DNA of 64,000 bases from UBA7446 sp965657545 (GCA_965657545.1 CBFHOG010000002.1:1-64000), one strand, 5' to 3'; shown: positions 41,863 through 51,973, counted from the stretch's first letter. Translations and numbers: made by a program. Notes: generated by a model from the sequence alone, not told the origin.

Positions 41863-44355
41863 ATGAAAAACTTAATACGATTTTTATTTGTCTTTTGTCT
41901 AATAACGCAAACAAACGCGCAGATCCCGAAACTGTTTAAAAAGAAAAAAGCACCTGAAAAAGTTGAAGCGCCTAAGCCGAAAAAGGAAAATAAAAATGGT
42001 ATGAAGCCATACGAAAAAGTCATTACCAAAAAGGCTATTTCGGATACAGGTTTGTTTGACGTACATAAAGTTGATGAGGATTATTTTTATGAAATTCCAG
42101 ATTCACTCTTCGGCAAAGAAATGCTTATGGTTACTCGGATTGCCAAAACAGCCTCTGGCATTGGTTTTGGTGGCGGAAAACAAAACACGCAAGTGTTGCG
42201 CTGGGAAAAAGATGCTAAAAAAGTATTATTGCGTGTGGTATCGCATCAGGTAGTTGCCGCTGACTCACTACCGATTCACGAGGCGGTTGTAAATTCTAAT
42301 TTTGAACCTATCTTATACCGTTTTGATATCAAGGCCATTGGAAAAGATTCCATTTCGACGGTAATTCAGGTAAATAAATTTTTTGAATCAGATGTAAAAG
42401 CCATTGGTTTTCCTCAATCAAGGAGAAAAACTTATAAGATTTCAAGTTTAGACAAGTCGCGATCTTTCATAAATACTTTAAAAAGCTATCCGCTAAATAT
42501 TGAAACGCGGCACATCAAAACCTACAATTCTAGCGAACCGCCTTCAAACTCAAGCACAGGATCTGTTTCTTTAGAGATGAGCAATTCCATGATTTTATTG
42601 CCAGAAAACCCAATGAAACGCCGCTACTTTGACGAGCGTGTGGGGTGGTTTTCTAGAGGTCAAACCGATTATGGTTTAGATGTTCAAAAGAGTAAAACAG
42701 TGCGCTATTTAGACCGCTGGCGATTGGAGGTTAAAGATGAAGATTTAGAAAAGTTTAAGCGTGGTGAATTGGTGGAGCCAAAAAAACCCATTGTTTATTA
42801 TATTGACAGGGCAACACCAAAAAAATGGATACCCTACCTAAAACAAGGTATTGAAGACTGGCAAGTAGCGTTTGAGGCTGCTGGTTTTAAAAATGCCATT
42901 ATTGCCAAAGACCCACCAACTCCAGAAGAAGATCCTGATTGGAGTCCAGAAGACGTGCGCTATTCTGTAGTGCGTTATTTGGCATCCCCAATTCCAAATG
43001 CTAACGGACCACACGTAAGCGACCCGCGATCGGGTGAAATTTTAGAGTCAGATATCAATTGGTATCACAACGTAATGACACTCCTACGGAACTGGTTTTT
43101 TGTACAAACTGCAGCCATAAATCCTGACGCAAGAGGGGTTGCTTTTAAGGACGAAATTATGGGACGACTTATCCGATTTGTATCCGCACACGAAGTTGGG
43201 CACACTATAGGGCTGCCACACAATATGGGAAGCAGCGTTGCCTATCCTGTGGATTCTTTGCGGTCGCCTTCCTTTACCAAAAAATACGGCACAGCTCCTT
43301 CAATTATGGACTATGCCAGATTTAATTATGTTGCACAGCCTGGTGATGGCGATGTGTCGCTTATGCCTGATATTGGTATCTATGACAAGCACGCTGTGCG
43401 TTGGGGCTACCGCCCTATTCCATCTGCAACAACAGCGGAGGACGAAAAAGAAACGCTCGATCAATGGATTTTAACACACCAAAACGACCCTATGTATCGC
43501 TTTGGGAGCCAGCAATTTGGAAGTCCTATTGACCCGAGTTCTCAAACAGAAGACTTAGGTGATGATGCCATTAAAGCAAGCCAATATGGTATTGCAAACC
43601 TAAAACGCATTGTACCTAACCTGATAGAATGGACTGCAGAAGACGGAAAAAACTATGACGATTTACAAGATTTATATAATCAGGTGTTAGGTCAGTTTAA
43701 TCGTTATATGGGCCATGTTGCAGCGAATGTTGGTGGTGTTTATGAATATTATAAAACATACGACCAAGAAGGGGCTGTCTATACCCATGTGGATAAAAGC
43801 CATCAAAAGGCATGTCTGCAGTTTTTACAAAATGAGTTGTTTGAAACTCCAAAGTGGATGCTGGATAAAAACATTTTTAACAAAATTGAGTTTGCTGGTG
43901 CTTTAGATCGGATGCGACGTATGCAAACAGGCACACTAAATCGATTATTAACTTTTGACCGTATGGCGCGTATGCTTGAAAACGAGGCGTTAAACGGTAA
44001 CGATGCCTATTCGCTAACACAAATGATGGGTGAATTACGCAAAGGAGTTTGGGCGGAACTTTACAGTAGCAGTACCATTGATATGTATAGACGTAACCTA
44101 CAACGCGCCTATATTGACCGCTTAGAATATCTTATGACAGAGAGTCAGGAACAATTAAGTGGTTCGGCTAGACGCTACAGCAACCGCACACGAGTGTTAG
44201 TAAGTCAGTCGGATATTCGTGCTGTGAGTCGTGCGCAACTGGTAAATTTAAAAGCAGCCATTGGTAAAAGTTTAGCAGGAGTAAAAGATCAAAATACCCG
44301 CTATCATTTACAAGAATCTGTAGTTCGAATTGATGCTATTTTAGACCCGAGCTAA
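41863..44355 (+). CDS. Secreted zinc-dependent metalloprotease (metzincin, DUF5117/DUF4953 type)
   Basis: 830 aa. The signal peptide is residues 1-20 (MKNLIRFLFVFCLITQTNAQ), followed by a Lys/Pro-rich segment. The zinc site HEVGHTIGLPH at residues 443-453 is the extended metzincin motif H-E-x-x-H-x-x-G-x-x-H, with a candidate Met-turn SIMDYARFNY downstream. The upstream domain (about 80-330, EIPDSLFGKEMLMVTRIAK) fits DUF5117, and the remainder the DUF4953 region. There is no type IX sorting tail. The substrate is unknown. The gene stands alone. Confidence 0.88.
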   Translation: MKNLIRFLFVFCLITQTNAQIPKLFKKKKAPEKVEAPKPKKENKNGMKPYEKVITKKAISDTGLFDVHKVDEDYFYEIPDSLFGKEMLMVTRIAKTASGIGFGGGKQNTQVLRWEKDAKKVLLRVVSHQVVAADSLPIHEAVVNSNFEPILYRFDIKAIGKDSISTVIQVNKFFESDVKAIGFPQSRRKTYKISSLDKSRSFINTLKSYPLNIETRHIKTYNSSEPPSNSSTGSVSLEMSNSMILLPENPMKRRYFDERVGWFSRGQTDYGLDVQKSKTVRYLDRWRLEVKDEDLEKFKRGELVEPKKPIVYYIDRATPKKWIPYLKQGIEDWQVAFEAAGFKNAIIAKDPPTPEEDPDWSPEDVRYSVVRYLASPIPNANGPHVSDPRSGEILESDINWYHNVMTLLRNWFFVQTAAINPDARGVAFKDEIMGRLIRFVSAHEVGHTIGLPHNMGSSVAYPVDSLRSPSFTKKYGTAPSIMDYARFNYVAQPGDGDVSLMPDIGIYDKHAVRWGYRPIPSATTAEDEKETLDQWILTHQNDPMYRFGSQQFGSPIDPSSQTEDLGDDAIKASQYGIANLKRIVPNLIEWTAEDGKNYDDLQDLYNQVLGQFNRYMGHVAANVGGVYEYYKTYDQEGAVYTHVDKSHQKACLQFLQNELFETPKWMLDKNIFNKIEFAGALDRMRRMQTGTLNRLLTFDRMARMLENEALNGNDAYSLTQMMGELRKGVWAELYSSSTIDMYRRNLQRAYIDRLEYLMTESQEQLSGSARRYSNRTRVLVSQSDIRAVSRAQLVNLKAAIGKSLAGVKDQNTRYHLQESVVRIDAILDPS

Positions 44356-44372
44356 GAAGTATCGGTCGTATT

Positions 44373-44397
44373 CAATTATAAAAGAATTGGTTTATTT
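44373..44397. terminator. Weak hairpin between convergent genes
   Basis: CAATT / AATTG (44373-44377, 44385-44389) is followed by TTTATTTT on the plus strand. The stem is only 5 bp, so this is a weak candidate terminator for the metalloprotease gene. Confidence 0.25.
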
Positions 44398-45579
44398 TAA
44401 GGATAAAAACCAAACTACCGTATTTATAGTAAAGTCCGTTACAGCTGTGCTGTGGTTTTTATTTTCAAGTGGAATTAAGTTGACACTAGCGCCTTTAGCT
44501 TTCATGGCTTCGTAAGCCGTTATGGAGTTTAAGGGGAAAACATAATCGTCTTTTGTTCCATAAATCAACCTAACAGGTGCAACGGGCTTCCAATCAAAAC
44601 GGTCATTGTCTTTTAATGCATCATTAAATGGTGAGTCTTGTTCTTCTAATACTTCACTTTTAAAGGATTGCGTAAATAATTTGGAAGGGTTCATACTGAT
44701 ATCCGCCGTAAGAATACTCAAAGGGGCATTTTGATCAATATTAGAAGCATAGGGTTCATTGATATAATACGACCAGGGTTTATTGATATTATATACGCGA
44801 TTATAGGTATCCAAAACCCATAAATAAGATCTCACAAATGGGGATTCCACGTCTAAAGCTAAAACCGCTAAAGCAAAACCTGATTTGTTGTAGGCTCCTG
44901 CTCCCGCCGAAGATGCCGTAACAGTAAGTTTTCCTTCTTTTTCAATGTGCTGATGGAGTGCCATTGTAGCATACCCGCCTTCCGAGTATCCAGTAAGGAA
45001 CAGTTTGTCATCAACTTGATGATCATTTGAAAGCAGAAACTCACGCGAAGCTAAAAGCATGTCATATGACGCAGATGCTAAACTAGCCCCGTGTTCATAC
45101 AAATGGTGAAATGCCTTGTTATCGCCGTATCCTAAATAATCGGGAGATGAAACATAAAATCCAAGCCCCCCCAAAAGTGCGGCAAAGTTATTTTGGAATG
45201 TTCCAGCAAATAAAGATGGAATTTCATTTGGGTTAGTAAGTGTCCCATGCTGAAGAGAAAGTATGGGATTACTTTTTATTTGGTCTGGAACAACCAAAGC
45301 ACCAGATGCCAAAACTTTAGTCGCTTCACCAGGATAACTGGTCTTATACGTTAGTTTATAAATAGAAACACCTGAAAAAGTCAATGGGAGAACCAATCCT
45401 GATGGTAGTCCGGAAACAAGGGTTGTATATAGGTCCGCTAGTTCTGTACTACTTATTTTTTTTACCAAACTAAAATCTACTAAAACTTCATTTTTCGTTT
45501 TTGGCAGCTCCTCGTTATCAGGTTTACATGAATAAAATAGAATAATTAGGCCTAAAGCATAAAGAATGGGGGATTTCAT
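44392..45579 (-). CDS. Lipase-like alpha/beta hydrolase, lipoprotein
   Basis: 395 aa. The lipoprotein signal is MKSPILYALGLIILFYSC, with the lipobox Cys at residue 18. The catalytic serine is in LTGYSEGGYATMALH near residue 195. The Asp is probably in RLIYGTKDDYVFPL near 350, and the His in ENKNHSTAVTDF near the end. The pattern resembles secretory lipases. It would be a periplasmic or surface esterase; the substrate is not known. It is preceded by 172 bp of A+T-rich DNA with no clear signal. Confidence 0.85.
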   Translation of the reverse strand: MKSPILYALGLIILFYSCKPDNEELPKTKNEVLVDFSLVKKISSTELADLYTTLVSGLPSGLVLPLTFSGVSIYKLTYKTSYPGEATKVLASGALVVPDQIKSNPILSLQHGTLTNPNEIPSLFAGTFQNNFAALLGGLGFYVSSPDYLGYGDNKAFHHLYEHGASLASASYDMLLASREFLLSNDHQVDDKLFLTGYSEGGYATMALHQHIEKEGKLTVTASSAGAGAYNKSGFALAVLALDVESPFVRSYLWVLDTYNRVYNINKPWSYYINEPYASNIDQNAPLSILTADISMNPSKLFTQSFKSEVLEEQDSPFNDALKDNDRFDWKPVAPVRLIYGTKDDYVFPLNSITAYEAMKAKGASVNLIPLENKNHSTAVTDFTINTVVWFLSLK

Positions 45580-45751
45580 AATGAAGTGATTTTATAAATA
45601 ATATTAAAATCTAATCACAAATAATGAAACGCTTATTACTGTAAAGAAGTCAGAAAGCTTAAAATGGATGCTTCAAAGTAGGTTTTTATGTTCGAATTTT
45701 TAGGATTAGAACTTAAATATAGATAAATCTAACTACTAAAACACATTTTTA

Positions 45752-47041
45752 TCATATTTTTTTGATTGTTTCAGCAAACGACTCAAGTGTTTTGTCGAGG
45801 TCTTTTTGGCTAATGGCATCATTTAGAAAATAACTTTCAAAAGCACTGGGGGGTAAATACACCCCGCGTTTCAACATGCCATGGAAATAGTTTTTAAAGA
45901 AGTCATTGTTGCCTTTAGCTGCGGAGTCAAAATCAACTACAGGGGTGTCTGTAAAATGAAGTGATAGCATAGAACCCAAGCGATTTATTTGATATGGAAT
46001 TCCCTTTTGCTCTAGAAGTGGTGTCATTTCATTGTGTAAATACGCGGTTTTGGTATCTAAACTGCTATAGGTTTTTGGTTCCTCTTGGAGTAACTGTAAC
46101 ATGGTAAGTCCTGCGGTCATCGCCAAAGGGTTTCCGCTCAATGTCCCCGCTTGATACACTGGTCCAACGGGTGCTAAAAACGCCATGATTTCTTTTCGTG
46201 CGGCAAATGCGCCAACGGGCAACCCACCACCAATCACTTTACCGTAGGTAACCATATCGGCACGCACGCCTAAACGTTCTTGAGCACCGCCAGGTGCTAG
46301 TCGGAAGCCGGTCATCACCTCATCAAAAATAAGTACCGCACCGTGGGTGTCGCATAAACTTCTGAGTCCTTCCAAAAAACCTTCTTTAGGTAATACGCAA
46401 CCCATATTTCCTGCCACAGGTTCTACAATAATGGCTGCAATTTCTTCTGGGTTTGCTGCAAATATTTCGGCAACTTGTTCCAGATTATTATAGGCTGCCA
46501 ATACCGTATCTTGCGCTGTTCCTGCAGTAACTCCCGGACTATTAGGACTACCAAAAGTAACTGCACCACTCCCAGCTTGTATCAAAAAAGCGTCGGCATG
46601 TCCGTGATAACAACCCGCAAACTTGATGATTTTGTCACGGCCCGTAAAGCCACGTGCCAAACGAACTGCACTCATACATGCTTCTGTTCCCGAATTCACA
46701 AAACGAATTTGATCCATATGAGGCACCATTGACAAGGCATGTTTGGCAATTTGCGTTTCCAATGCCGTTGGGATGCCATAGGATGTACCTTTTTCTGCAC
46801 GCTTTTGAATGGCTTGTACTACTTTTGGATGTGCATGCCCCAAAATCATAGGTCCCCATGAAGCGATATAGTCAATGTATTTGTTACCATCCTCGTCAAA
46901 CAAATAAGCGCCTTTGGCGTGAGTCAAGAAAATAGGTGTTCCGCCGACTGCATTAAAAGCACGAACGGGAGAATTAACACCTCCAGGAATCACTTGTTTT
47001 GCCTCGGTAAAAAGGGTGCTACTGCGTTGATACTGCATCAT
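45752..47041 (-). CDS. hemL: Glutamate-1-semialdehyde 2,1-aminomutase
   Basis: 429 aa. PLP enzyme that makes 5-aminolevulinate, the tetrapyrrole precursor, in the C5 pathway. The N-terminus FTEAKQVIPGGVNSPVRAFN and the segment SGTEACMSAVRLARGFTGRD are diagnostic. The Schiff-base lysine is in VTYGKVIGGGLPVGAFAARK at about residue 267. The start overlaps the preceding gene's stop (ATGA); an alternative start is the second Met. It is the last gene of a three-gene run. Confidence 0.97.
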   Translation of the reverse strand: MMQYQRSSTLFTEAKQVIPGGVNSPVRAFNAVGGTPIFLTHAKGAYLFDEDGNKYIDYIASWGPMILGHAHPKVVQAIQKRAEKGTSYGIPTALETQIAKHALSMVPHMDQIRFVNSGTEACMSAVRLARGFTGRDKIIKFAGCYHGHADAFLIQAGSGAVTFGSPNSPGVTAGTAQDTVLAAYNNLEQVAEIFAANPEEIAAIIVEPVAGNMGCVLPKEGFLEGLRSLCDTHGAVLIFDEVMTGFRLAPGGAQERLGVRADMVTYGKVIGGGLPVGAFAARKEIMAFLAPVGPVYQAGTLSGNPLAMTAGLTMLQLLQEEPKTYSSLDTKTAYLHNEMTPLLEQKGIPYQINRLGSMLSLHFTDTPVVDFDSAAKGNNDFFKNYFHGMLKRGVYLPPSAFESYFLNDAISQKDLDKTLESFAETIKKI

Positions 47042-47814
47042 TTTAATTTGAGCTGTTGTCCGATGGCCAAATCGGTTGAATTAAGGTTGTTAATATGTAC
47101 AATATTTTCTACGGAAAGATCGAATTCTTTAGCAATAGAATACAATGTGTCCCCTTGCTGCACTTTGTAGGTGTGTTTTTTTTCCTTTGATTTTTTTGAT
47201 GTTTTTAGGGGAGCTTTACTCCCATCAAACTGCCACAATTCATAACGCTCAATAAGCGAAATAAGTTTGTATGCGTATTGTGGATCGGTAGCATATCCCG
47301 CTTTTTTTAGGCCATGTGCCCAACTCACATAATCTGTTTTTTTCATTTTAAACAACTTACTGTAACGATCGCGGTAGCGCAAAAACTCGGAGTGATCTCG
47401 GTATGATTGCTCAACTTTTTTGTATTTGCGAAAGCACTCCCCTTTGGCGTCATCGTCGTGAGATACAGTGGGCCCACGCCACCCTTTGTGGCATTTTATT
47501 CCAAAGTGGTTATTGGACTTTGCCGCCAATTTGCCCATACCAGCTTGGGATTCCAATAAGCCTTGCGCAAGAGTAATACTTGCAGGAATACCGAATTTTT
47601 TCATTTCTTTTTGTGCCATTTCAGCATATTGCAGCACATATACTTTCATACGTGTATGTGCATCTAGCTCCGCTAATTTTTTCACAGACTTCTTTGGTGA
47701 TTTATGCTCTATTTTCTTTGCTGTTCGCTTTACAGCACCAGAGTAAACCACTTTTTTAGAACCACAAGAAACAAGAAAAAGGGCAACAAAAAAAATACTT
47801 AAACCACGGGCCAT
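47038..47814 (-). CDS. Glucosaminidase-domain lipoprotein with LysM
   Basis: 258 aa from the ATG at 47814 (MARGLSIFFVALFLVSCGSK), giving a lipobox with Cys at residue 17. The glucosaminidase domain covers about residues 65-190, with ITLAQGLLESQAGMGKLA and NNHFGIKCHKGW. A LysM peptidoglycan-binding module ends the protein (YKVQQGDTLYSIAKEFDLS). It would cut N-acetylglucosamine linkages in the wall from the periplasm. It overlaps hemL by 4 nt and the upstream gene by 16 nt. Upstream codons of the longer frame lie in the neighbour. Confidence 0.92.
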   Translation of the reverse strand: MARGLSIFFVALFLVSCGSKKVVYSGAVKRTAKKIEHKSPKKSVKKLAELDAHTRMKVYVLQYAEMAQKEMKKFGIPASITLAQGLLESQAGMGKLAAKSNNHFGIKCHKGWRGPTVSHDDDAKGECFRKYKKVEQSYRDHSEFLRYRDRYSKLFKMKKTDYVSWAHGLKKAGYATDPQYAYKLISLIERYELWQFDGSKAPLKTSKKSKEKKHTYKVQQGDTLYSIAKEFDLSVENIVHINNLNSTDLAIGQQLKLK

Positions 47815-48701
47815 TGGAGCGATGATCGCGTATTGAAACCTGTTATTCCTTGTGTTCCCCCGGTGTGTATTAAAAGTATTCTTTTTCCAAATGTCCATGT
47901 GTCGTCTTTTATCATCTGCACCAACTGAAACAACATAGGTGCGGTGTAAATGGGATCTAATAAAACCCCTGTTTGCTTCAAAACGTCTTGTGCAAAAGCA
48001 ACCAACGAATTGCTTACTTGCGCATATCCACGATGTGCGGGATGCTGCACTAGTGTCCAATTATTATTAGTAGCAAATGTACGAATACGCGCTGTGATTG
48101 ACACATCTTTTACCACTTGAAACCCCACAACGTGTTGATGTGTTTTACAAGAATTGGCTAAACCCGCCAATGTACCGCCTGTGCCCACCGCACAGCCAAT
48201 TGTATCAAAAGTAGCGTCTTGAGGAGTCAGAATTTCTGTGCAACCTTTTACTGCTAGCGCGTTAGTACCGCCTTCTGGCAGCACATATAATGTGCCATGT
48301 GTTTTTTGAAGGTCTGAAACGGAATTCCCGAATTCTTTTTGGCGGTATTCTTCTCTGGATACAAAACAGAGTTGCATACTGTTTTGTTGACATGTTGCAA
48401 GGGTTGGATTGAGAGGTTTGTTTGCCAACTCTGCCCCACGAACAACGCCGATAGTTTTCATGTCATACCGTTCACCCATAGCTGCCACAGCAGCAAGGTG
48501 GTTGGAAAATGCGCCTCCAAAAGTGAGTAATGCGCTGGCATTTGATTCCTGAAAAGCTTTAAGATTGTATTTTAGTTTACGCCATTTATTACCTGATGCA
48601 AGCGGAAAAACCAAATCCTCGCGTTTGATAAAAATCGATAAGCCGTTTTTTGAAAATACGGGTATGTCTAATAATTGATTAGTCGCAACAGGAAAATCCA
48701 T
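47799..48701 (-). CDS. PLP-dependent ACC deaminase/D-cysteine desulfhydrase family enzyme
   Basis: 300 aa from the ATG at 48701 (MDFPVATNQLLDIPVFS); the TTG further upstream lies inside the promoter box. The PLP lysine is in LASGNKWRKLKYNLKAF near residue 40, with GGAFSNHLAAVAAMG following, both typical of this fold type II family. It cannot be told whether the substrate is D-cysteine, ACC or another amino acid. It heads the run to the glucosaminidase lipoprotein and hemL. Confidence 0.88.
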   Translation of the reverse strand: MDFPVATNQLLDIPVFSKNGLSIFIKREDLVFPLASGNKWRKLKYNLKAFQESNASALLTFGGAFSNHLAAVAAMGERYDMKTIGVVRGAELANKPLNPTLATCQQNSMQLCFVSREEYRQKEFGNSVSDLQKTHGTLYVLPEGGTNALAVKGCTEILTPQDATFDTIGCAVGTGGTLAGLANSCKTHQHVVGFQVVKDVSITARIRTFATNNNWTLVQHPAHRGYAQVSNSLVAFAQDVLKQTGVLLDPIYTAPMLFQLVQMIKDDTWTFGKRILLIHTGGTQGITGFNTRSSLQWPVV

Positions 48702-48704
48702 TCT

Positions 48705-48712
48705 CAAAAATA
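48705..48712 (-). promoter_or_regulatory. Likely -7 box of the ACC deaminase-like gene
   Basis: TATTTTTG on the minus strand, 3 nt before the ATG at 48701. The predicted transcript start falls at the ATG itself. Confidence 0.45.
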
Positions 48713-48770
48713 GTGTATTGATTATTTATATGATTTCTTTCCAGTCACAATCTGATTTGCGGCATATTTT

Positions 48771-48797
48771 TTGTATAATTTTAAAAAAATTATACAA
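48771..48797 (+). promoter_or_regulatory. Perfect inverted repeat touching the DUF4136 start codon
   Basis: TTGTATAATT (48771-48780), 7-nt loop, AATTATACAA (48788-48797). The last base is the A of the ATG. In the mRNA this would fold into a 10-bp hairpin that buries the region just before the start codon; in DNA it could be an operator. Confidence 0.5.
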
Positions 48798-49342
48798 TGA
48801 AACGGTTTATACTTTTTACTACTGCCTTGCTCCTAACGTCTTGTATTAGCATTCGTGTATCTAGTGATTATGATACAGGTGTAAACTTTACAACCTATGA
48901 TACATATGCGTTTTTTAAACCTGGCATAGACAAAGCTGAAATCTCTGATTTGGACAAACGTCGTGTACTCAGGGCTCTCGAAAGCACACTTGCTACCAAA
49001 GGTTTTGCCGCCTCAGAAACGCCAGATGTTCTTATTAGTTTTCACACTAAGGCTGAAAAAAATGTGCGTGTTAGTGAAAGCTATTTAGGTTGGGGTGGCC
49101 CGTTTTATGGTCCTTTTGGCGGTTGGGGCTGGGGCTGGGGGTTCAATAGACCTTACAATGTAAACACCACCACAACAGGAATACTCTACATTGATGTTAT
49201 TGATGCTACAAGCAAAAAGCTGATATGGCAAGGCAAAGGTACAGGGAGCTTAAGCAAAGGAACGCCACAAGAGCGCGAAGAACGCATATTAGGTTTTGTT
49301 ACTGAAATTTTAGCTGCCTATCCACCAAATACAAGTGAATAG
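48797..49342 (+). CDS. DUF4136 lipoprotein
   Basis: 181 aa. The signal peptide is MKRFILFTTALLLTSC, with the lipobox Cys at residue 16. The DUF4136 pattern follows: YDTGVNFTTYDTYAFFKPG, then KGFAASETPDVLISFHTKAE, and ILYIDVIDATSKKLIWQGKG. A Gly/Trp-rich loop (GPFGGWGWGWGFNRPYN) lies in the middle. It is probably anchored in the outer membrane facing the periplasm; the function is unknown. A 10-bp inverted repeat abuts the start codon. Confidence 0.88.
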   Translation: MKRFILFTTALLLTSCISIRVSSDYDTGVNFTTYDTYAFFKPGIDKAEISDLDKRRVLRALESTLATKGFAASETPDVLISFHTKAEKNVRVSESYLGWGGPFYGPFGGWGWGWGFNRPYNVNTTTTGILYIDVIDATSKKLIWQGKGTGSLSKGTPQEREERILGFVTEILAAYPPNTSE

Positions 49343-49366
49343 TTTGGCTCAATTAAATTATTTCTT

Positions 49367-51973
49367 CTAAATAAGCGCTTTAGCAGCTTCCAAAGCTTTA
49401 GAAATACCATCGGGGTTTTTTCCACCAGCAGTAGCATAAAACGGTTGTCCGCCCCCACCACCTTGAATGTATTGCCCAATCTCTTTGATAATCACATTGG
49501 CAGTGACATTTCCACCTTCTGCAAGCGCCTTAGACACATAACAAGATAAAACAGGTTTACCATTTTTACGGCTTGCAAGAACAGCCACCAAGTCGTTACG
49601 ATTTTGCCCCAATTGGAACAAGGCATCTTTCATTCCAGCAGCATCTAACTGTACTTCCTTAAGTAATACAGATTTTGCATTTTGAATGAAAATATTATTT
49701 TCCAATTCCAAAATAAGTTGTTGTACAAATTGCTTATTAAGCTGCTCTATTTCTTTACGAAGTTTGCTGTTTTCATCTTGTAAAGCCTGTACGGACTGTA
49801 CCAAATTTTTTGGGTTTTTCAACTGTATTTTAAGCTCATCAACCATCGCCGCTTGTTCATACACTCGTTTTTTAGCTTCATCAGATGTAACAGCTTCAAT
49901 GCGTCGAATACCAGATGCCACTGCTGACTCAGCAGTAATGGTAAAATGCCATAGCTCTGCTGTATTCGCAACGTGTGTTCCCCCACACAATTCCATAGAT
50001 TCACCAAAACGAATGGTACGTACGGTATCGCCATACTTTTCACCAAATAATGCCGTAGCTCCGCTGTCTATTGCTTGCTGAAAAGGCACATTTCGATGTT
50101 CCTCTAAATTGATTTGCTCTTGAATACGCGCATTAACAAATGCTTCAACAGACGTAAGTTCGTCTTGAGTAAGCTTGGCAAAATGAGAAAAATCAAATCG
50201 CAAATAGCCAGATCGCACCATTGATCCCTTTTGGGAAACGTGATCCCCAAGAATGGTTTGTAATGCTTGATGTAACAAGTGTGTTGCTGTATGGTTACAT
50301 GCCGTTGCGGTTCGTTTTTGTGCATCTACAACAGCAGTAAAAGTAGCATTAAGATCTACAGGTAGTTGATTTGCCACATGCACAATGAGATTGTTTTCAC
50401 GTTTGGTGTCTGTGATATAGGTGACATTTCCATTAGGCGCCTCTAAATATCCCTTATCGCCTACCTGTCCACCTCCTTCTGGATAAAATGGCGTGAGATT
50501 AAAAACCAACTGGAAAGACGTACCGTTTTTGGTGGTTACTTTTCGATAACGGACAATACGTACGCTGGTCTGTAGCGTGTCATATCCTACAAATTCTTCC
50601 TCGTCATCACTTCTAAGTTCAATCCAATCTTCAGTTTCAACTTGTGCAGCAGCACGCGAGCGTGATTTTTGCTGCTCCATTTCAGCATTAAAATCGGCTT
50701 CATTTAGCGTCATATTGTTTTCCGAAAGGATAAGTGCGGTAAGGTCAACAGGAAATCCAAAAGTATCGTAAAGCTCAAATGCCTTTGCCCCCGAAAGCTC
50801 TTTTCCTTTGTTGATAGCAATCAATTGATTTAATAGTACCAACCCTTGAGCCAAGGTTTTAAGAAACGATTGCTCCTCTTCTTTTATTACATTTTGAATA
50901 AGATTTTGCTGTGCTTTAAGCTCTGGAAAAGCACTCCCCATTTGATCCGTAAGCGTATCAACCAAAGCAAAAATAAACGGTTCTTTTTGGTCTAAAAAAG
51001 TGTATCCATATCGGATGGCACGGCGCAAAATCCGACGAATGACATAGCCTGCGCCATTATTGGAAGGCAATTGCCCATCAGCTATAGAAAAGGAAACCGC
51101 CCTTAGGTGATCGGCAATTACACGAATAGCAATATCGATTTCCTCATTTTTCCCGTAAGTGTTAGCGGTGCGCGTTTCAATTTCACGAATGAGCGGGGTA
51201 AATACATCAGTATCGTAATTCGATTGAACGCCTTGAACAACCATACAAAGACGTTCAAAACCCATACCTGTATCTACATGTTGTTGAGGTAAGTTTTCGA
51301 GTGTGCCGTTTGCTTTTCGGTTGAATTCAATAAACACCAGGTTCCACACCTCCACCACCTGTGGGTGGTCTTTATTTACAAGTTCAGCTCCTGAAATTTG
51401 TGCTTTATCATCTGCATTTCTAATATCAACATGGATTTCAGAACAAGGACCGCAAGGACCTTGATCGCCCATTTCCCAAAAATTATCTTTTTTGGAGCCC
51501 ATCAAAATACGTTCCGGAGCAATGTGTGCTTTCCAAAAATCGATGGCTTCAGTATCTGTATCTAAACCTTCGGATTGGTCCCCTTCAAAAACGGTAACAT
51601 ACAAGTCATTTTTGTCAATTTGCATGACTTCGGTTAAGAATTCCCAAGCGTATGCAATGGCTTCTTTTTTGAAATAATCTCCGAAACTCCAGTTTCCAAG
51701 CATCTCAAACATGGTGTGGTGATATGTGTCTTTTCCTACCTCTTCTAAATCGTTATGCTTACCAGAAACGCGAAGACATTTTTGTGTATCAGCAACACGT
51801 AAATCATGGGCTTTTTTATTTCCTAAGAAGTACTCTTTAAACTGGTTCATACCAGCGTTGGTAAACATTAGGGTGGGGTCGTCCTTCATTACCATAGGCG
51901 CAGAGGGAACAATTTTGTGGTTTTTTTCAGCAAAAAAGTCTAAAAATTGTGTGCGGATTTGTTGTGCTTTCAT
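49367..51973 (-). CDS. alaS: Alanine--tRNA ligase
   Basis: 868 aa. Class II core (MKAQQIRTQFLDFFAEKNHK, FTNAGMNQFKEYFLG). The editing domain zinc ligands are in ACNHTATHLLHQAL and LCGGTHVANTAELW. The C-terminal DHHA1-type domain shows GGGGGQPFYATAGGKNPDGI. All parts are complete. It is divergent from the M23 peptidase gene, with 82 nt between starts. Confidence 0.98.
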   Translation of the reverse strand: MKAQQIRTQFLDFFAEKNHKIVPSAPMVMKDDPTLMFTNAGMNQFKEYFLGNKKAHDLRVADTQKCLRVSGKHNDLEEVGKDTYHHTMFEMLGNWSFGDYFKKEAIAYAWEFLTEVMQIDKNDLYVTVFEGDQSEGLDTDTEAIDFWKAHIAPERILMGSKKDNFWEMGDQGPCGPCSEIHVDIRNADDKAQISGAELVNKDHPQVVEVWNLVFIEFNRKANGTLENLPQQHVDTGMGFERLCMVVQGVQSNYDTDVFTPLIREIETRTANTYGKNEEIDIAIRVIADHLRAVSFSIADGQLPSNNGAGYVIRRILRRAIRYGYTFLDQKEPFIFALVDTLTDQMGSAFPELKAQQNLIQNVIKEEEQSFLKTLAQGLVLLNQLIAINKGKELSGAKAFELYDTFGFPVDLTALILSENNMTLNEADFNAEMEQQKSRSRAAAQVETEDWIELRSDDEEEFVGYDTLQTSVRIVRYRKVTTKNGTSFQLVFNLTPFYPEGGGQVGDKGYLEAPNGNVTYITDTKRENNLIVHVANQLPVDLNATFTAVVDAQKRTATACNHTATHLLHQALQTILGDHVSQKGSMVRSGYLRFDFSHFAKLTQDELTSVEAFVNARIQEQINLEEHRNVPFQQAIDSGATALFGEKYGDTVRTIRFGESMELCGGTHVANTAELWHFTITAESAVASGIRRIEAVTSDEAKKRVYEQAAMVDELKIQLKNPKNLVQSVQALQDENSKLRKEIEQLNKQFVQQLILELENNIFIQNAKSVLLKEVQLDAAGMKDALFQLGQNRNDLVAVLASRKNGKPVLSCYVSKALAEGGNVTANVIIKEIGQYIQGGGGGQPFYATAGGKNPDGISKALEAAKALI

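Noticed and set aside
47815..48060. N-terminal extension of the glucosaminidase lipoprotein
   Set aside because: The extra 82 residues are a shadow of the upstream PLP enzyme gene, and the lipoprotein signal starts at 47814.
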